Shown: positions 53,134 to 62,190 of the stretch, piece after piece
How positions within the stretch are numbered: position 1 is the stretch's first letter
How the letters are laid out: the number at the start of each line of letters is the position of its first letter
From: Salinigranum halophilum
GTDB taxonomy: Archaea > Halobacteriota > Halobacteria > Halobacteriales > Haloferacaceae
Direction of reading: 5' to 3'
NCBI RefSeq assembly: GCF_007004735.1
Contig: NZ_SSNL01000006.1
Coordinates: 124,001 to 188,000, forward strand
Length of the DNA: 64,000 nucleotides
Program-made: the position numbers and the translations under genes
Notes under the pieces: model-generated
What the model was told of the DNA's origin: nothing
What the model saw: only the letters and a program-made list of their open reading frames with translations
Databases searched by the model: none

Positions 53134-54336
53134 ATGTCGTGGTTCGGTGCCCCCGCCGTCGGTAACGGAGCGTCCGGCGCTGCCGCAGTGGGACTCGGCG
53201 CGGGCGCGGTCTACCAGTACTACCACACGCCCTGGAACGAGGTCCGGCGGGCCCTCCCCGCGGTCGCCGAGGCGGGGTACGACGCGATTCAGCTCCCGCC
53301 CGCACAGCGGAGCAAGCGCACCTGGGACGACCCCGAGCCGCGCGGCTACCAGCCCATCGACCACCTCGACTTCGACAGCGTGTTCGGCACCGAGGCCGAG
53401 TACCGCTCGCTCGTCGACGCGGCGCACGAGCAGGGGCTCGCGGTCATCGCCGATGCGGTCGTGAACCACATGGCCGAGGGGGTGGACTTCTCGGCGTTCC
53501 CGCACGTCGGCTGGGACGATTTCCGCCACGAGGGGCCCATCCGAGACGACGAGGACGACTGGGAGCTGGAGAACCGCGACCTCGAGGGACTGCCGGACCT
53601 GAAACAGGAGTCGGCACACGTCCGCGCGTATCTCGAAGCGTACGTCGACAGATACGCCGACTGCGGCGTCGACGGCCTCCGCTGGGACGCGGTCAAGCAC
53701 ATGCCCCGGTGGTTCTTCCACGACCACGCCAACCCCTGGGCCCGTGCGCGCGAACTCTTCACCGTCGGCGAGGTGCTGCACGGGTCGGTGTCGTACTGCG
53801 AGCGGTACCTCGAGACGGGGATGACCGTCATGGACTACCCGCTGTACTTCGTCATGCGCGAGGAGGCGTTCGGTCGGGACGGCGACCTGCGTGCGCTCGA
53901 CGGAGCCGGCGTGGTCGACAGCCACCCACACCAGACACTGACGTTCGTCTCCAACCACGACAGCCCGCCGCCCGCACACGAACTCCTCGCGTACGCCTAC
54001 ATCCTCACCTTCGAGGGCTACCCCCGGGTGTACAGCGGCCGGATCGACGTCGACGACGAGCGCGTCCGGAACCTCCTGTGGGTGCGTCGGACGTTCGCGC
54101 GTGGCTCTGCGCACACGCGCCACGCCGACCGCGACGTCTACGTCTTCGAGCGCGAGGGCAACCTGCTGGTCGGACTGAACCGCGGAGACGAGCGAGCGAC
54201 CGTCTCGGTCGAGACGTCGTGGAGCGACACGTTCCTCCACGAGCACAGCGCTGGCGCGGGGAACCGTCTCACCGACGAGGAGGGATGGGTCGAACTCCAC
54301 ATCCCGCCGGACGGATGGGTCTGTTACGCGCCGTGA
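53134..54336 (+). CDS. GH13 alpha-amylase family glycoside hydrolase
   Basis: 400 residues. All four GH13 motifs are present: DAVVNH (107-112), GLRWDAVKH with nucleophile D185, FTVGEVLHG with acid E213 and FVSNHDS with D276; the N-terminal VYQYYHTPWNEVRRALPAVA and YDAIQLPPAQRSKRTWDDPE are typical. It cleaves alpha-1,4-glucans. Neither a TAT leader nor a signal peptide is visible at ATG 53134, so it may be intracellular, or a secretory leader may be missed if an upstream start is used. C-terminal beta domain included. Confidence 0.88.
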   Translation: MSWFGAPAVGNGASGAAAVGLGAGAVYQYYHTPWNEVRRALPAVAEAGYDAIQLPPAQRSKRTWDDPEPRGYQPIDHLDFDSVFGTEAEYRSLVDAAHEQGLAVIADAVVNHMAEGVDFSAFPHVGWDDFRHEGPIRDDEDDWELENRDLEGLPDLKQESAHVRAYLEAYVDRYADCGVDGLRWDAVKHMPRWFFHDHANPWARARELFTVGEVLHGSVSYCERYLETGMTVMDYPLYFVMREEAFGRDGDLRALDGAGVVDSHPHQTLTFVSNHDSPPPAHELLAYAYILTFEGYPRVYSGRIDVDDERVRNLLWVRRTFARGSAHTRHADRDVYVFEREGNLLVGLNRGDERATVSVETSWSDTFLHEHSAGAGNRLTDEEGWVELHIPPDGWVCYAP

Positions 54337-54358
54337 GTCGGGACCCGCTCTTCGCGCG

Positions 54359-55147
54359 TCACAACTGCCCGACCGTGAGCGGCTCCGCCGCCTCCCAGTA
54401 TCGCGCGAACAGCTCCGTCGCCCACGCGTGAACCTCGGGCTCGTCCACGTCGAGGGACGCCCGGAGGATGCCGCTGTCGTCGCGCAAGAAGAGGTGGACC
54501 ACCGAGTCGGCGACGGTCATCGCCACGGGGATGGGGTCGTCGGTGATCCTGATGCGTGCGCCCTCGGCCGTCAGCAGTTCGTCGAGTCGTGCCCGGAGCT
54601 GTGAGTCGTCGGCGAGCGCGTCGATGGCGCTGGCGGAGAAGACGCCCTCGAACCGCTGGCCGCCCTCACCGGTCCGCTCGGCGATGACCTCCAGGCTCTG
54701 CTCGTTGAAGGCGTAGGAGGCAATCTGCACCGTCTCGGCCCCGTCGAGGAGGGCGAGCGCGCGTTTCACCGGCGCGTTCGGCCGGACCCGACTCGGCGTC
54801 GTGACCGTCGCCGTCGTCAGGTGTTCGAGGTCGAAGTCGATGACCTCCGCCGGGAGCCATCGGACGACGGGCCGGAGTTCGACGTCGGTCTCGAGGATGT
54901 CGACGAGGTCACCGAACCCGCGCGAGACCAGTCGCCCGGTCACGGTCGCCCGGTACGTGCTCCCGTCGCGCTCGATCCACGCACGCTCCTCGAAGTCGTG
55001 GAGGATGCGCCCGAGCGTCGGCTGTGACGCCCCGGTCAACTCGACGAGTTCCCGTCGGGTGTGTGGCTCCGCCGCGAGCTGTCTGAGCGTCGCGACCCGA
55101 TTCGGCGAGAGGGCGAGGAACTCGATCTCCTCCAGGGCCGATTCCAT
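54359..55147 (-). CDS. FilR1-type winged-helix transcriptional regulator
   Basis: 262 residues, similar in layout to the regulator at 28250-29035: HTH EIEFLALSPNRVATLRQLAA, RRELVELTGASQPTLGRILH and then the FilR1 middle domain (EGVFSASAIDALADDSQLRA, RIRITDDPIPVAMTVADSVV). ATG 55147 (MESALEEIEFL). GAAACTATTTCGC at about 55190-55202 is its probable TATA box. Divergent from an EamA transporter, a likely target. Confidence 0.87.
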   Translation of the reverse strand: MESALEEIEFLALSPNRVATLRQLAAEPHTRRELVELTGASQPTLGRILHDFEERAWIERDGSTYRATVTGRLVSRGFGDLVDILETDVELRPVVRWLPAEVIDFDLEHLTTATVTTPSRVRPNAPVKRALALLDGAETVQIASYAFNEQSLEVIAERTGEGGQRFEGVFSASAIDALADDSQLRARLDELLTAEGARIRITDDPIPVAMTVADSVVHLFLRDDSGILRASLDVDEPEVHAWATELFARYWEAAEPLTVGQL

Positions 55148-55349
55148 GGCCGCCTCTCGGGGAGCCGGCGGTAAACCGCTTTCGAGTCGCGAAATAGTTT
55201 CACGCCGTGAATCCACCACACGGCGGGGCCGAATTTCCTCCGGTGAAGCGATTTCTGCGTCAACGTATCCGGCTCCGTCACCTCCCACTAGCTATGATGC
55301 GCTCTTTGGCACGACGCCGGTTCGAGTCGGACGCGGAGGTGGCCCGCTC

Positions 55350-56300
55350 GTGAGTACGCGCCGCCACCTCACGCTGTTCGCCCTGGCCAGTGTCTTCTTC
55401 GGCGGCACCTTCGTGGCGGCGAAGGCGGGGCTCGAATACTTCCCGCCGCTGCTGTTCGTCGCGCTCCGGTTCGACATCGCCGCGGCGGTGCTGGTCGGCT
55501 ACGTGGTGGCGACCCGCGCTCGCGACGACCTGTTGCCCCGGTCGCTCGACGACGTCGTCGCCATCCTCGCGACGGGCGTGTTCGTCATCGGTCTCTCGAA
55601 CGCCTTCCTCTTCGTCGGCCAGCAGTACGTCTCCAGCGCCGTCGGGTCGATCATCTTCAGTCTCAACCCCATCCTGACGCCCGTGTTCGCGATGGTCCTC
55701 CTCGCGGACGAACGCCTCTCGCCCCGCGGGGCGTTCGGGCTACTCATCGGCCTCGTCGGGGTGGGCCTCGTCGTGGGCGTCGACCCGTCGAACCTCCTCG
55801 GCGGCGACGCCCGGTGGAAGGGCGTCATCTTCGCCGGGGCAGTGACCGGCGCGCTGGGGACCGTCCTCATCCGGTGGGCCGACTCTCCGCTCTCGAGTAC
55901 GGTCCGGACCGCGTGGGCGCTCCCGGTGAGCGCGCTGCTCACCCACGGCGGGAGCCTCGCCGCGGGCGAGTCGTTCGCGGCCGTCGCCTGGACGCCCGAG
56001 GCGCTCGTCGCGCTCGGATACGTCGGCGTCTTCGCCGGCGCGGTGGCGTATCTCACCTACTTCGGCCTGCTCGACGAGGTCGGTCCCATCCACGGGAACC
56101 TCGTGTTCTACGCCGTGCCCATCGTCGCGACGCTCGGCGGGTCGGTGCTGCTCGGTGAGTCCATCTCGACCTCGACGGTCGTCGGCTTCGCCATCATCTT
56201 CGCCGGCTTCGCCGTCCTCGCGAGCGAGTCGCTCGTCGACGAAGTCGAGGCGTGGTACACTACCGTCCGCGTCGAGGTCGTCGCCGAGGACATCGGGTGA
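55350..56300 (+). CDS. EamA/DMT-family transporter
   Basis: 316 residues, ten helices in two EamA repeats: HLTLFALASVFFGGTFVAAK, SSAVGSIIFSLNPILTPVFA in repeat 1, and PIHGNLVFYAVPIVATLGGS, LLGESISTSTVVGFAIIFAG in repeat 2. Exports metabolites or amino acids in many organisms. GTG 55350 has a strong GGAGGTG Shine-Dalgarno at 55335-55341. A 19-codon ORF (ATG 55294) ends exactly over this GTG, perhaps coupling translation. Confidence 0.87.
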   Translation: MSTRRHLTLFALASVFFGGTFVAAKAGLEYFPPLLFVALRFDIAAAVLVGYVVATRARDDLLPRSLDDVVAILATGVFVIGLSNAFLFVGQQYVSSAVGSIIFSLNPILTPVFAMVLLADERLSPRGAFGLLIGLVGVGLVVGVDPSNLLGGDARWKGVIFAGAVTGALGTVLIRWADSPLSSTVRTAWALPVSALLTHGGSLAAGESFAAVAWTPEALVALGYVGVFAGAVAYLTYFGLLDEVGPIHGNLVFYAVPIVATLGGSVLLGESISTSTVVGFAIIFAGFAVLASESLVDEVEAWYTTVRVEVVAEDIG

Positions 56301-56443
56301 GCGGGACCGTTCACACCCCCCTCGACTCGGGCCCTCGCTGACGCTGTCACCGTCTCGGCCTCGTCGTCGTGGCGGTGGCGACGGGCACTCACCCGTCGCT
56401 TCGTTCCGCCCCAGCTATGTCGTGCGCCGACGTCGCTCCGCGT

Positions 56444-56882
56444 ATGACCGCGGACCGAGTCGTCCTCTTGAGTGTTCGCGAGGAGTGGGCACGCGCCATC
56501 CTCGACGGGGAGAAGGCCTACGAGTACCGAAAACGCCCACCCGCTCGCGACCCACCGTACCGACTGTTGCTCTACGCGACGGGCGGGCCGAGCGAAGTGT
56601 GGGGCGAGGCGGTCGTCGACCGCCGTCACGGGCGACCTCGACACCGTCCTCGCTCGGACCGTCGGCGAGACGCCACACGCGCCGGCGGCGGTCCGTGCGT
56701 ACTTCGAGGGGTCGACGGCAACGACGACGGCGACGGCGCTGCACCTGACCGACGTCACCGAGTACGAGACGCCCGTCACCCGCGAACAGCTTTCGGCGGT
56801 CGTCGAGGGGTTCACCTCCCCACAGAACTTTCGCTACCTGAGTCCGGCCGAGTACGAACAGCTCCGTCAGTCCGGTCGGTGA
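56444..56882 (+). pseudogene. ASCH-domain protein gene with a +1 frameshift
   Basis: The first part reads VVLLSVREEWARAILDGEKA and PPYRLLLYATGGPSEVWGEA, then VVD; the continuation VTGDLDTVLARTVGETPHAP and QLSAVVEGFTSPQNFRYLSP lies one base further on. Removing one C at about 56619-56623 (GACCGCC) restores a continuous frame of about 145 residues ending at TGA 56880-56882. ASCH domains are PUA-like RNA-binding folds. A sequencing error or a real mutation are both possible. ATG 56444 (or 56417) is the start. Confidence 0.75.
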
Positions 56883-56883
56883 G

Positions 56884-57085
56884 CACCCTGTCTCCGTGCC
56901 GCTCGGAGTCGGTGCGTTGGTGAGTCGCTCGCGGCGCTCGTGGGCCGCCCGGGCCTCGTCGATGGGGTCGTTCGTGACGAGCGGGTCGACCTCCCTCAGG
57001 AAGGCTCTGCACCGGTGAGGAGCGCCACAACCTCGGCGACGATATGCACCCCCAGTGTGACGTCCGCCGCGAGTCCCCCGCTCAT
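56884..57085 (-). pseudogene. Coupled small ORF, apparently frameshifted
   Basis: ATG 57085 overlaps the upstream membrane gene's stop as ATGA. The frame SGGLAADVTLGVHIVAEVVA ends after 29 codons at TGA, but with one G added after GCAGAG it continues AFLREVDPLVTNDPIDEARA and so on. The far end is not bounded and would overlap the ASCH gene's end antisense. A frameshifted small membrane/cytosolic protein is the best reading. Confidence 0.4.
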
Positions 57086-57615
57086 CGCCGGGCGACGAGC
57101 GCGTAACCGAAAGTCACCGGGAGGGCGTAGCCGACGTGACCCAGGACGCTCCACAGCTTCTCAGGCATCGCCAGGTCCGGAAACGGTGGCGTGTGCGGAT
57201 ACCCGACCAGGGCGAGCCACAGGGGTATCAACAGCACCGAGAGCACCCCGGTCGTGACGATACCGACCAGGACGCCGAGTCCGAGTGCGCCGCGGAGCCG
57301 TCTCGCGTGTGGCGCGAACACGTTCGATTGGACCGCGGCGACGTACAGCAGGGCGAGCACGACGCCGTGGAACTGGTGGAGCGCCCACCCGGCGGACAGG
57401 CTCGGCCCGCCCAGCCCGTACATCATCGGCAGCGCGAGTGCGAGGAGCGGTTCGGGGTTCCCGAACTGCATCATCAGACCGAGCGGGATGCTTCCGAGGA
57501 AGCCGCCGACCGCGGCGACGCTCCACGCGAGCGGTGACACCGCTCGGAGTCGGTCGGCCATCGACGCCGTGGACGCATCGTCACGACCGATGCGGGGACC
57601 GGCTGTGTTGGTCAT
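57082..57615 (-). CDS. Five-helix membrane protein, unknown
   Basis: 177 residues from ATG 57615 (MTNTAGPRIGRDD) or 159 from ATG 57561 (MADRLRAVSP). About five helices, including SVAAVGGFLGSIPLGLMMQF, LHQFHGVVLALLYVAAVQS, LGLGVLVGIVTTGVLSVLLI and a final helix before ALVARR. No family recognised. Its stop overlaps a following small ORF by four bases, so it heads a two-gene unit. Confidence 0.65.
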   Translation of the reverse strand: MTNTAGPRIGRDDASTASMADRLRAVSPLAWSVAAVGGFLGSIPLGLMMQFGNPEPLLALALPMMYGLGGPSLSAGWALHQFHGVVLALLYVAAVQSNVFAPHARRLRGALGLGVLVGIVTTGVLSVLLIPLWLALVGYPHTPPFPDLAMPEKLWSVLGHVGYALPVTFGYALVARR

Positions 57616-57670
57616 CGTCTCGAAGCTCACTCCGGGGTGAGATAACGCTGTTGAGTGTCCACTCAGTCAG

Positions 57671-58054
57671 TCACTCCCCGGTGACGGCCGCGTACTCGGC
57701 CTCGGTGAGTTCCTCCAGTACGCTCGTGCCCGACCCCGGCTTCGAGTCCCACTCCCACCGCTCGTGCAGTCGGAGTCGGCCGTCGTCGAGGCGTTCGATT
57801 CGGTCGGTGGACCGTCCCGTCGCTGTCGTCCCTTCGACCGTCAGGTGGGTGTACCGGAACTCGAGGGAGTCGCCGAGGTGGCGGCCGACGAGGTAGCCCA
57901 ATCGGATCTCTCCCCCCTCGTATCGTGCGTGGACCAGGTCGTCGGACTGCTCGAACCAGAAGTACGTCTCGCCGCCGACGTCGCCGTCGCTCGTGTTCGC
58001 CGTCGACGTGAACACGCGGCCGTCGACGGAGGTGCTGTCTGCTGGCGTGGCCAT
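57671..58054 (-). CDS. Small protein of the family often mislabelled N-acetylglutamate synthase
   Basis: 127 residues. VDGRVFTSTANTSDGDVGGE, TYFWFEQSDDLVHARYEGGE, LEFRYTHLTVEGTTATG and LRLHERWEWDSKPG match a small family of beta-barrel proteins in Bacteria and haloarchaea of unknown activity; the N-acetylglutamate synthase name sometimes given is not supported by any GNAT motif. ATG 58054 lies right at the transcript start predicted by the TATA box at 58076-58086. Confidence 0.78.
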   Translation of the reverse strand: MATPADSTSVDGRVFTSTANTSDGDVGGETYFWFEQSDDLVHARYEGGEIRLGYLVGRHLGDSLEFRYTHLTVEGTTATGRSTDRIERLDDGRLRLHERWEWDSKPGSGTSVLEELTEAEYAAVTGE

Positions 58055-58075
58055 CCGTACCCTCTCTGTGGCGCT

Positions 58076-58086
58076 GACATATATCA
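58076..58086 (-). promoter_or_regulatory. TATA box for gene 58054-57671
   Basis: Minus strand TGATATATGTC, 27 bp before ATG 58054, implying a leaderless transcript. Confidence 0.6.
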
Positions 58087-58219
58087 CGCGGTGTGCGAAG
58101 ACGGACCCAATCAAGAGCGTCCGGCGTGTCGTCGGAGGGCCACCCGACCCGTCGACCGTGGCCGGCTACCGCGTCGTCGCGGTGACACTTATCACATCAC
58201 CTGCCCAACACGCCGTGCG

Positions 58220-58981
58220 ATGGCTACGAACTTGCCCACGTTCGACCTCCGGACAACGAGCGGGACCGACCCCGGCGACATCCTGATCATCGGCACGGCG
58301 AACCCCGGGTTGGCGGGACTGACCGCCATCGACTACCTGATCACTCACACCCACACCGAACAGATCGGGCACGTGCGCACCCACGACCTCCCCGATATCA
58401 CGCCCTTCACGCAGGGTGCCCCGCGCTACCCGATGCGGTTGTTCAGTTCTGCCGACTCCGACATCTGCGTGCTCATCAGCGAACTGAGCGTGCCGGTCTG
58501 GGCGGGCGAGCCCTTCGCTGACGCCGTCATCTCCTGGACCGAGGCGCATGGAATCGACGAACTCTGCGTCATCCACGGCGTGCCGTTCCCCCACGGCCCA
58601 CAAGAGCACATCGTCTTCCACGTCGGGATGCCCGCGTTCCGCGAGCGTCGCATCGGCGACAGCGACATCCCGCCGCTGGCCGGCGGTTTCTTCGACGGGA
58701 TGGCGGGCGAACTGATGACGCGCGCCCTCGACGGCGACGTCCCCCCGGTCGGCGCGCTCGTGACGCCGACGCATCCGCCGGGACCCGACCTCGACAGCGC
58801 GCTACGGTTCCTCGACGCCCTCGAGACGCTGTACGACATCGCCGTCGACGAGACCGAACTCAGAGAGCGCGCCGAGGAACTGCGCAAGTACTACCAGAGC
58901 CTCGTCGACCGGATGCAGACGCTCGACCAGGGCGACTCACCACGGGGCCACGACCACCCCGAAGACCGTATGTACATGTGA
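58220..58981 (+). CDS. PAC2 family protein (proteasome-assembly-chaperone-like)
   Basis: 253 residues, second PAC2 protein of the window. LIIGTANPGLAGLTAIDYLI, ADAVISWTEAHGIDELCVIH and LAGGFFDGMAGELMTRALDG are PAC2 blocks; the C-terminus is an acidic helix and ends EDRMYM. CACTTATCAC at 58188-58197 lies about 28 bp before ATG 58220, so the mRNA is probably leaderless. Archaeal PAC2 proteins assist 20S proteasome assembly or bind ligands; partner unknown here. Confidence 0.85.
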   Translation: MATNLPTFDLRTTSGTDPGDILIIGTANPGLAGLTAIDYLITHTHTEQIGHVRTHDLPDITPFTQGAPRYPMRLFSSADSDICVLISELSVPVWAGEPFADAVISWTEAHGIDELCVIHGVPFPHGPQEHIVFHVGMPAFRERRIGDSDIPPLAGGFFDGMAGELMTRALDGDVPPVGALVTPTHPPGPDLDSALRFLDALETLYDIAVDETELRERAEELRKYYQSLVDRMQTLDQGDSPRGHDHPEDRMYM

Positions 58982-59059
58982 CTGTCAGGGGCCGGCCCGA
59001 TCATGGGCCGGAGCGACGCGTTGACGCCGCCGTGCGCGCCCGGTGGAGACGGTGAGGTG

Positions 59060-61780
59060 TCACGACCGCCGGCGACGGGCAGCGAGCAGCGCTGCAGCGA
59101 CGAGGGCGAGGAGAGCAACGAGGGGACCGAACCCCGGGAACTCCGTCGCGGTCGTCGTCGGTGCCTCGGTCGGTGTCGCCGTGGGCGTCGGTGACGCGGT
59201 CGGCGTCATCGTCGGCGTCTCCGTCGGCACCGGGGTCTCCGCGGGTGTCTCCGTCGGCGTCGTCACCTCGCTGACGACCTCGAACTCGAGCCGTGCGGCG
59301 GTCTCGTCGTCGCTCGCGCGGAGCTGGTACGCCCCGGTCTCGAGGTCCGCGAGGTCGAGCGTCGTCTCCCACTCGCCGGACGCGCCGTCGACTACCGCCT
59401 CGGCAGTGGCGACCACGTCGTTGTCGGCGTCGAACACCTCCACGAAGATGACGGTTCCGTCCTGTCGGTTCGAGGTGCCCGAAATCGTGACCTCGCCCTG
59501 GGCGACCTGCCCGTCCTGCGTGAAGTCGTCGACGGCGAGCGAGGGGTTCTCCGCCGAGAGCGTCAGTTCGATGACCCGGTCGTCGACACCCGCGCCGGAG
59601 TACTCGTCTCGGATGATTTCGACGGCCTGCTGGGGTGTCAGCCCGCGTCGGAGGTCCGCCCCACCGAAGCCGATGTCAGACGCGTACTCCCCGTCACGCC
59701 CGCGGCCGACGACGAAGAAGGTGTAACCGCCGCGCTGTTGGAAGGCGTCGTACTCCGCTTCGAACTCGTTGTCGCGGACCGAGACCGACTCGGCCCCGAA
59801 CCCACCGTCCGCGGTGAGGAACTGCCCACGGGGCCCGATTAGGTAGACGCGGACCGAGTCGCCCTGGCCGAACGAGGTTCCGGAGAGGGTGACCTCGTCG
59901 CCGGTGTCTGCGGCGATACGCGCGGCGGACAGCGACGAGGTCAGCGCGCCCTCGACGGTCCGAACCGTCGTCGTGGCCGTCGTGTCGAAGTCGCCGAAGG
60001 CGCTCGTCGTGAGCGACGCTTCGCTCCCGAGATAGTCCGTGCCGCCGGCGACCGGGTCGGCGACGACGGCGATCCGATACGCGTCGGGGAAGTTGATTTC
60101 CCGACCCGCATCGACCTCGATACTGAACCGCCCTCTGCTGTCGACGTCGTCCTCTGCGAGGTCGCCGTCGCCGTCCCGAAGCGGCACCCACTCGCTGTCG
60201 ATGCGCGCGTACGCCTTCACGTCGTCGGACTGTGGGGCGACGCCCGTGATGGTGAACTCCTCGCCGATGCGGACGACGGTCGGCGTGGCCGACAGGCGAA
60301 TCTCACGCTCTTCGATGTCCAGTTCGGCGGTGTCGTCCGCGTCGGCGTCGAACCCGTCTCTGAGCGTCACGACGTCCGTGTTCGGCTCCGCGAGTTCGAC
60401 GAACTCGACGTCGACCGTCGTCGGGTCGAGGAACGCCGTGTCGATGCGGACCCGCGCAATACCGTCGTCGCCGAGGTCGACGACCGCACCGACGTACGCG
60501 TCGTCGGTCCCACCGAGCGTGTTCGTCCCGCGGCGTGTCTCGACGTCGCCGGTCGCCCGGAACACCCGTGCGGCGGTCTCGTCAGTCGGGGGGATGCCGT
60601 CGAGGTCGCTCCCGGCGATCCGGACGAGGCCGTACTCGCCCGGCGTCCCGGCGACCGTCGCGATGATCTCCTGGCCCTGCGTCACCTCGGTCTCCTCGAG
60701 GGTGATCGACTGGGTCTCGTCACGGATGCCGGCTCCCACGCGCGTCCGGACGAAGTCGAGGTCGTCCGACCCCTCGACGACGATAGTGTACTGGCCGGCG
60801 TCGAGTTCGTCGATGTTGCGGAGCACGACCGTGCCGCCCGACCGGCTGATGCGGTTGCGGTCGGTGAGCTGTCGCGTGATGTCGAGACCGTCCTCGTCGT
60901 CGACGAAGACCGAGGCGTCCTCGGCCTCGGCGAAGTTGAACTCCACCTGGACGGTGATGGTGCCGATGCTGCTCGGAATGGAGCCGCCGGTGATGTCAGC
61001 GCCGTCGGTCCCGTCCCCGCGATAGACCGTGACCTCTGTGATGCGCGGCTCGACCACCGAGAGGTCCGCAGTCCCGTCGCTCTCGAAGCTGTATGCTCCC
61101 GGCTCGAAGTTGTTGGCGTCCGTGATGTCCGCCCGGCGGACGTCGCTGACGGTCGCCACCCCGCCGTCGGCCTCGCCGGCGACGCCGAACAGTGTCACGC
61201 TGCCGGAGCCGGGGGCGCTCGCCAACCCCGTCAGGTCGACGTCGCGGTCACCGAGGAAGACGCGGCCGATGGTCCCCGTCGGACCGAGGTAGCGGACGAC
61301 GTCGAACTGCGTCGTGTCGGAACGGCCGCCCGCCGACACCGTCGCGTCGAGGCCCGACGCCGGTGCCACGTTTGCGAGGTTGTGCGTCACGGTCAGTGTC
61401 ACCTGGGTCGTCTCGTCGGCTCCGTCCGTGGCGTTCGTATCGGCCAGGTCGACGGTCACCTGCGTCCGACTGTCGACAGAGAGCCCCGACGCGGTCACGT
61501 TCGGGTTCGAGACCGAGACGCCGTTCGCACCGACGATGTTCCCCGCCGGCGTCGTGAACGTCACGGTGTTGTCCGCGCTCCCGTTCGTGATGGTGACCGT
61601 CGCCGTGAGCGTCTGCGTGGCCGCGGTGCGGAACGCCTGGACGTTGCTCGCGCTGTCGGCCGTGACGTCCCCGGTGAACAGCGCGGCCGCGGGGCCCGTG
61701 AGGGCGGTTCCCGCGAAGACGGAGGTGACGAGCAGTACGCTGATGACGAGGACGGGGACGTGGGTTCGAATCGGTGGCAT
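59060..61780 (-). CDS. Surface glycoprotein with PGF-CTERM anchor
   Basis: 906 residues. A signal peptide (PVLVISVLLVTSVFAGTALT) precedes a long chain of beta-sandwich-like repeats rich in Asp/Thr/Val, with no Cys. A Thr/Pro linker (TPTETPAETPVPTETPTMTP) suited to O-glycosylation is followed by the PGF-CTERM tail (EFPGFGPLVALLALVA plus RRRRS), processed by archaeosortase A in haloarchaea. It resembles BGTF/S-layer-type proteins. ATG 61780 with GGAG upstream; the frame continues open upstream but only antisense to the antiporter gene. Confidence 0.87.
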   Translation of the reverse strand: MPPIRTHVPVLVISVLLVTSVFAGTALTGPAAALFTGDVTADSASNVQAFRTAATQTLTATVTITNGSADNTVTFTTPAGNIVGANGVSVSNPNVTASGLSVDSRTQVTVDLADTNATDGADETTQVTLTVTHNLANVAPASGLDATVSAGGRSDTTQFDVVRYLGPTGTIGRVFLGDRDVDLTGLASAPGSGSVTLFGVAGEADGGVATVSDVRRADITDANNFEPGAYSFESDGTADLSVVEPRITEVTVYRGDGTDGADITGGSIPSSIGTITVQVEFNFAEAEDASVFVDDEDGLDITRQLTDRNRISRSGGTVVLRNIDELDAGQYTIVVEGSDDLDFVRTRVGAGIRDETQSITLEETEVTQGQEIIATVAGTPGEYGLVRIAGSDLDGIPPTDETAARVFRATGDVETRRGTNTLGGTDDAYVGAVVDLGDDGIARVRIDTAFLDPTTVDVEFVELAEPNTDVVTLRDGFDADADDTAELDIEEREIRLSATPTVVRIGEEFTITGVAPQSDDVKAYARIDSEWVPLRDGDGDLAEDDVDSRGRFSIEVDAGREINFPDAYRIAVVADPVAGGTDYLGSEASLTTSAFGDFDTTATTTVRTVEGALTSSLSAARIAADTGDEVTLSGTSFGQGDSVRVYLIGPRGQFLTADGGFGAESVSVRDNEFEAEYDAFQQRGGYTFFVVGRGRDGEYASDIGFGGADLRRGLTPQQAVEIIRDEYSGAGVDDRVIELTLSAENPSLAVDDFTQDGQVAQGEVTISGTSNRQDGTVIFVEVFDADNDVVATAEAVVDGASGEWETTLDLADLETGAYQLRASDDETAARLEFEVVSEVTTPTETPAETPVPTETPTMTPTASPTPTATPTEAPTTTATEFPGFGPLVALLALVAAALLAARRRRS

Positions 61781-62190
61781 CGGGGGTGACTCCTGGTCCC
61801 AGCCGAGCCCAGCGCGTTCGGTGAGCGGGACAGTCACTGTCGGTCCGTCGCCCCCGACCGACCACTGGTCACGCTGGTGTGTGGACGTCGTATTGGACTG
61901 ACAATCAGATAACACTTCTGTCGCGTCGAGTCGGAGGGTGTCGACACATCCGCCTCGACGACCAGGGCGGACGGCCCGGGCACGGAACGGGGCGTCGGGG
62001 CGACACCGCGTCCCGGTGAGGAGGTCACGCTCCGTCCGGGCGTCGTACCTGTGATGCGAGACACGAAAGAGGGGCGGGAGAAACAGGTTCACGACGAAGC
62101 GAAGCGCCAGCGCGAACGTGATTCGAAGCGGCGCTCGAAGCCGAGATGGAGGCGGAAGCGGAACGCTCCTAGGACGAGTGAGCCTGGGTG
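61781..62190. other. Intergenic region upstream of surface-protein gene
   Basis: 410 bp between the antiporter stop and the surface protein start (both leftward). GTTATCTGATTG at about 61898-61912 (minus) is a probable TATA box for the surface protein, giving about a 100-nt leader. No gene supported here. Confidence 0.45.

Noticed and set aside
57671-58054. N-acetylglutamate synthase
   Set aside because: No GNAT acetyl-CoA motif; the name is a database habit for this small family.
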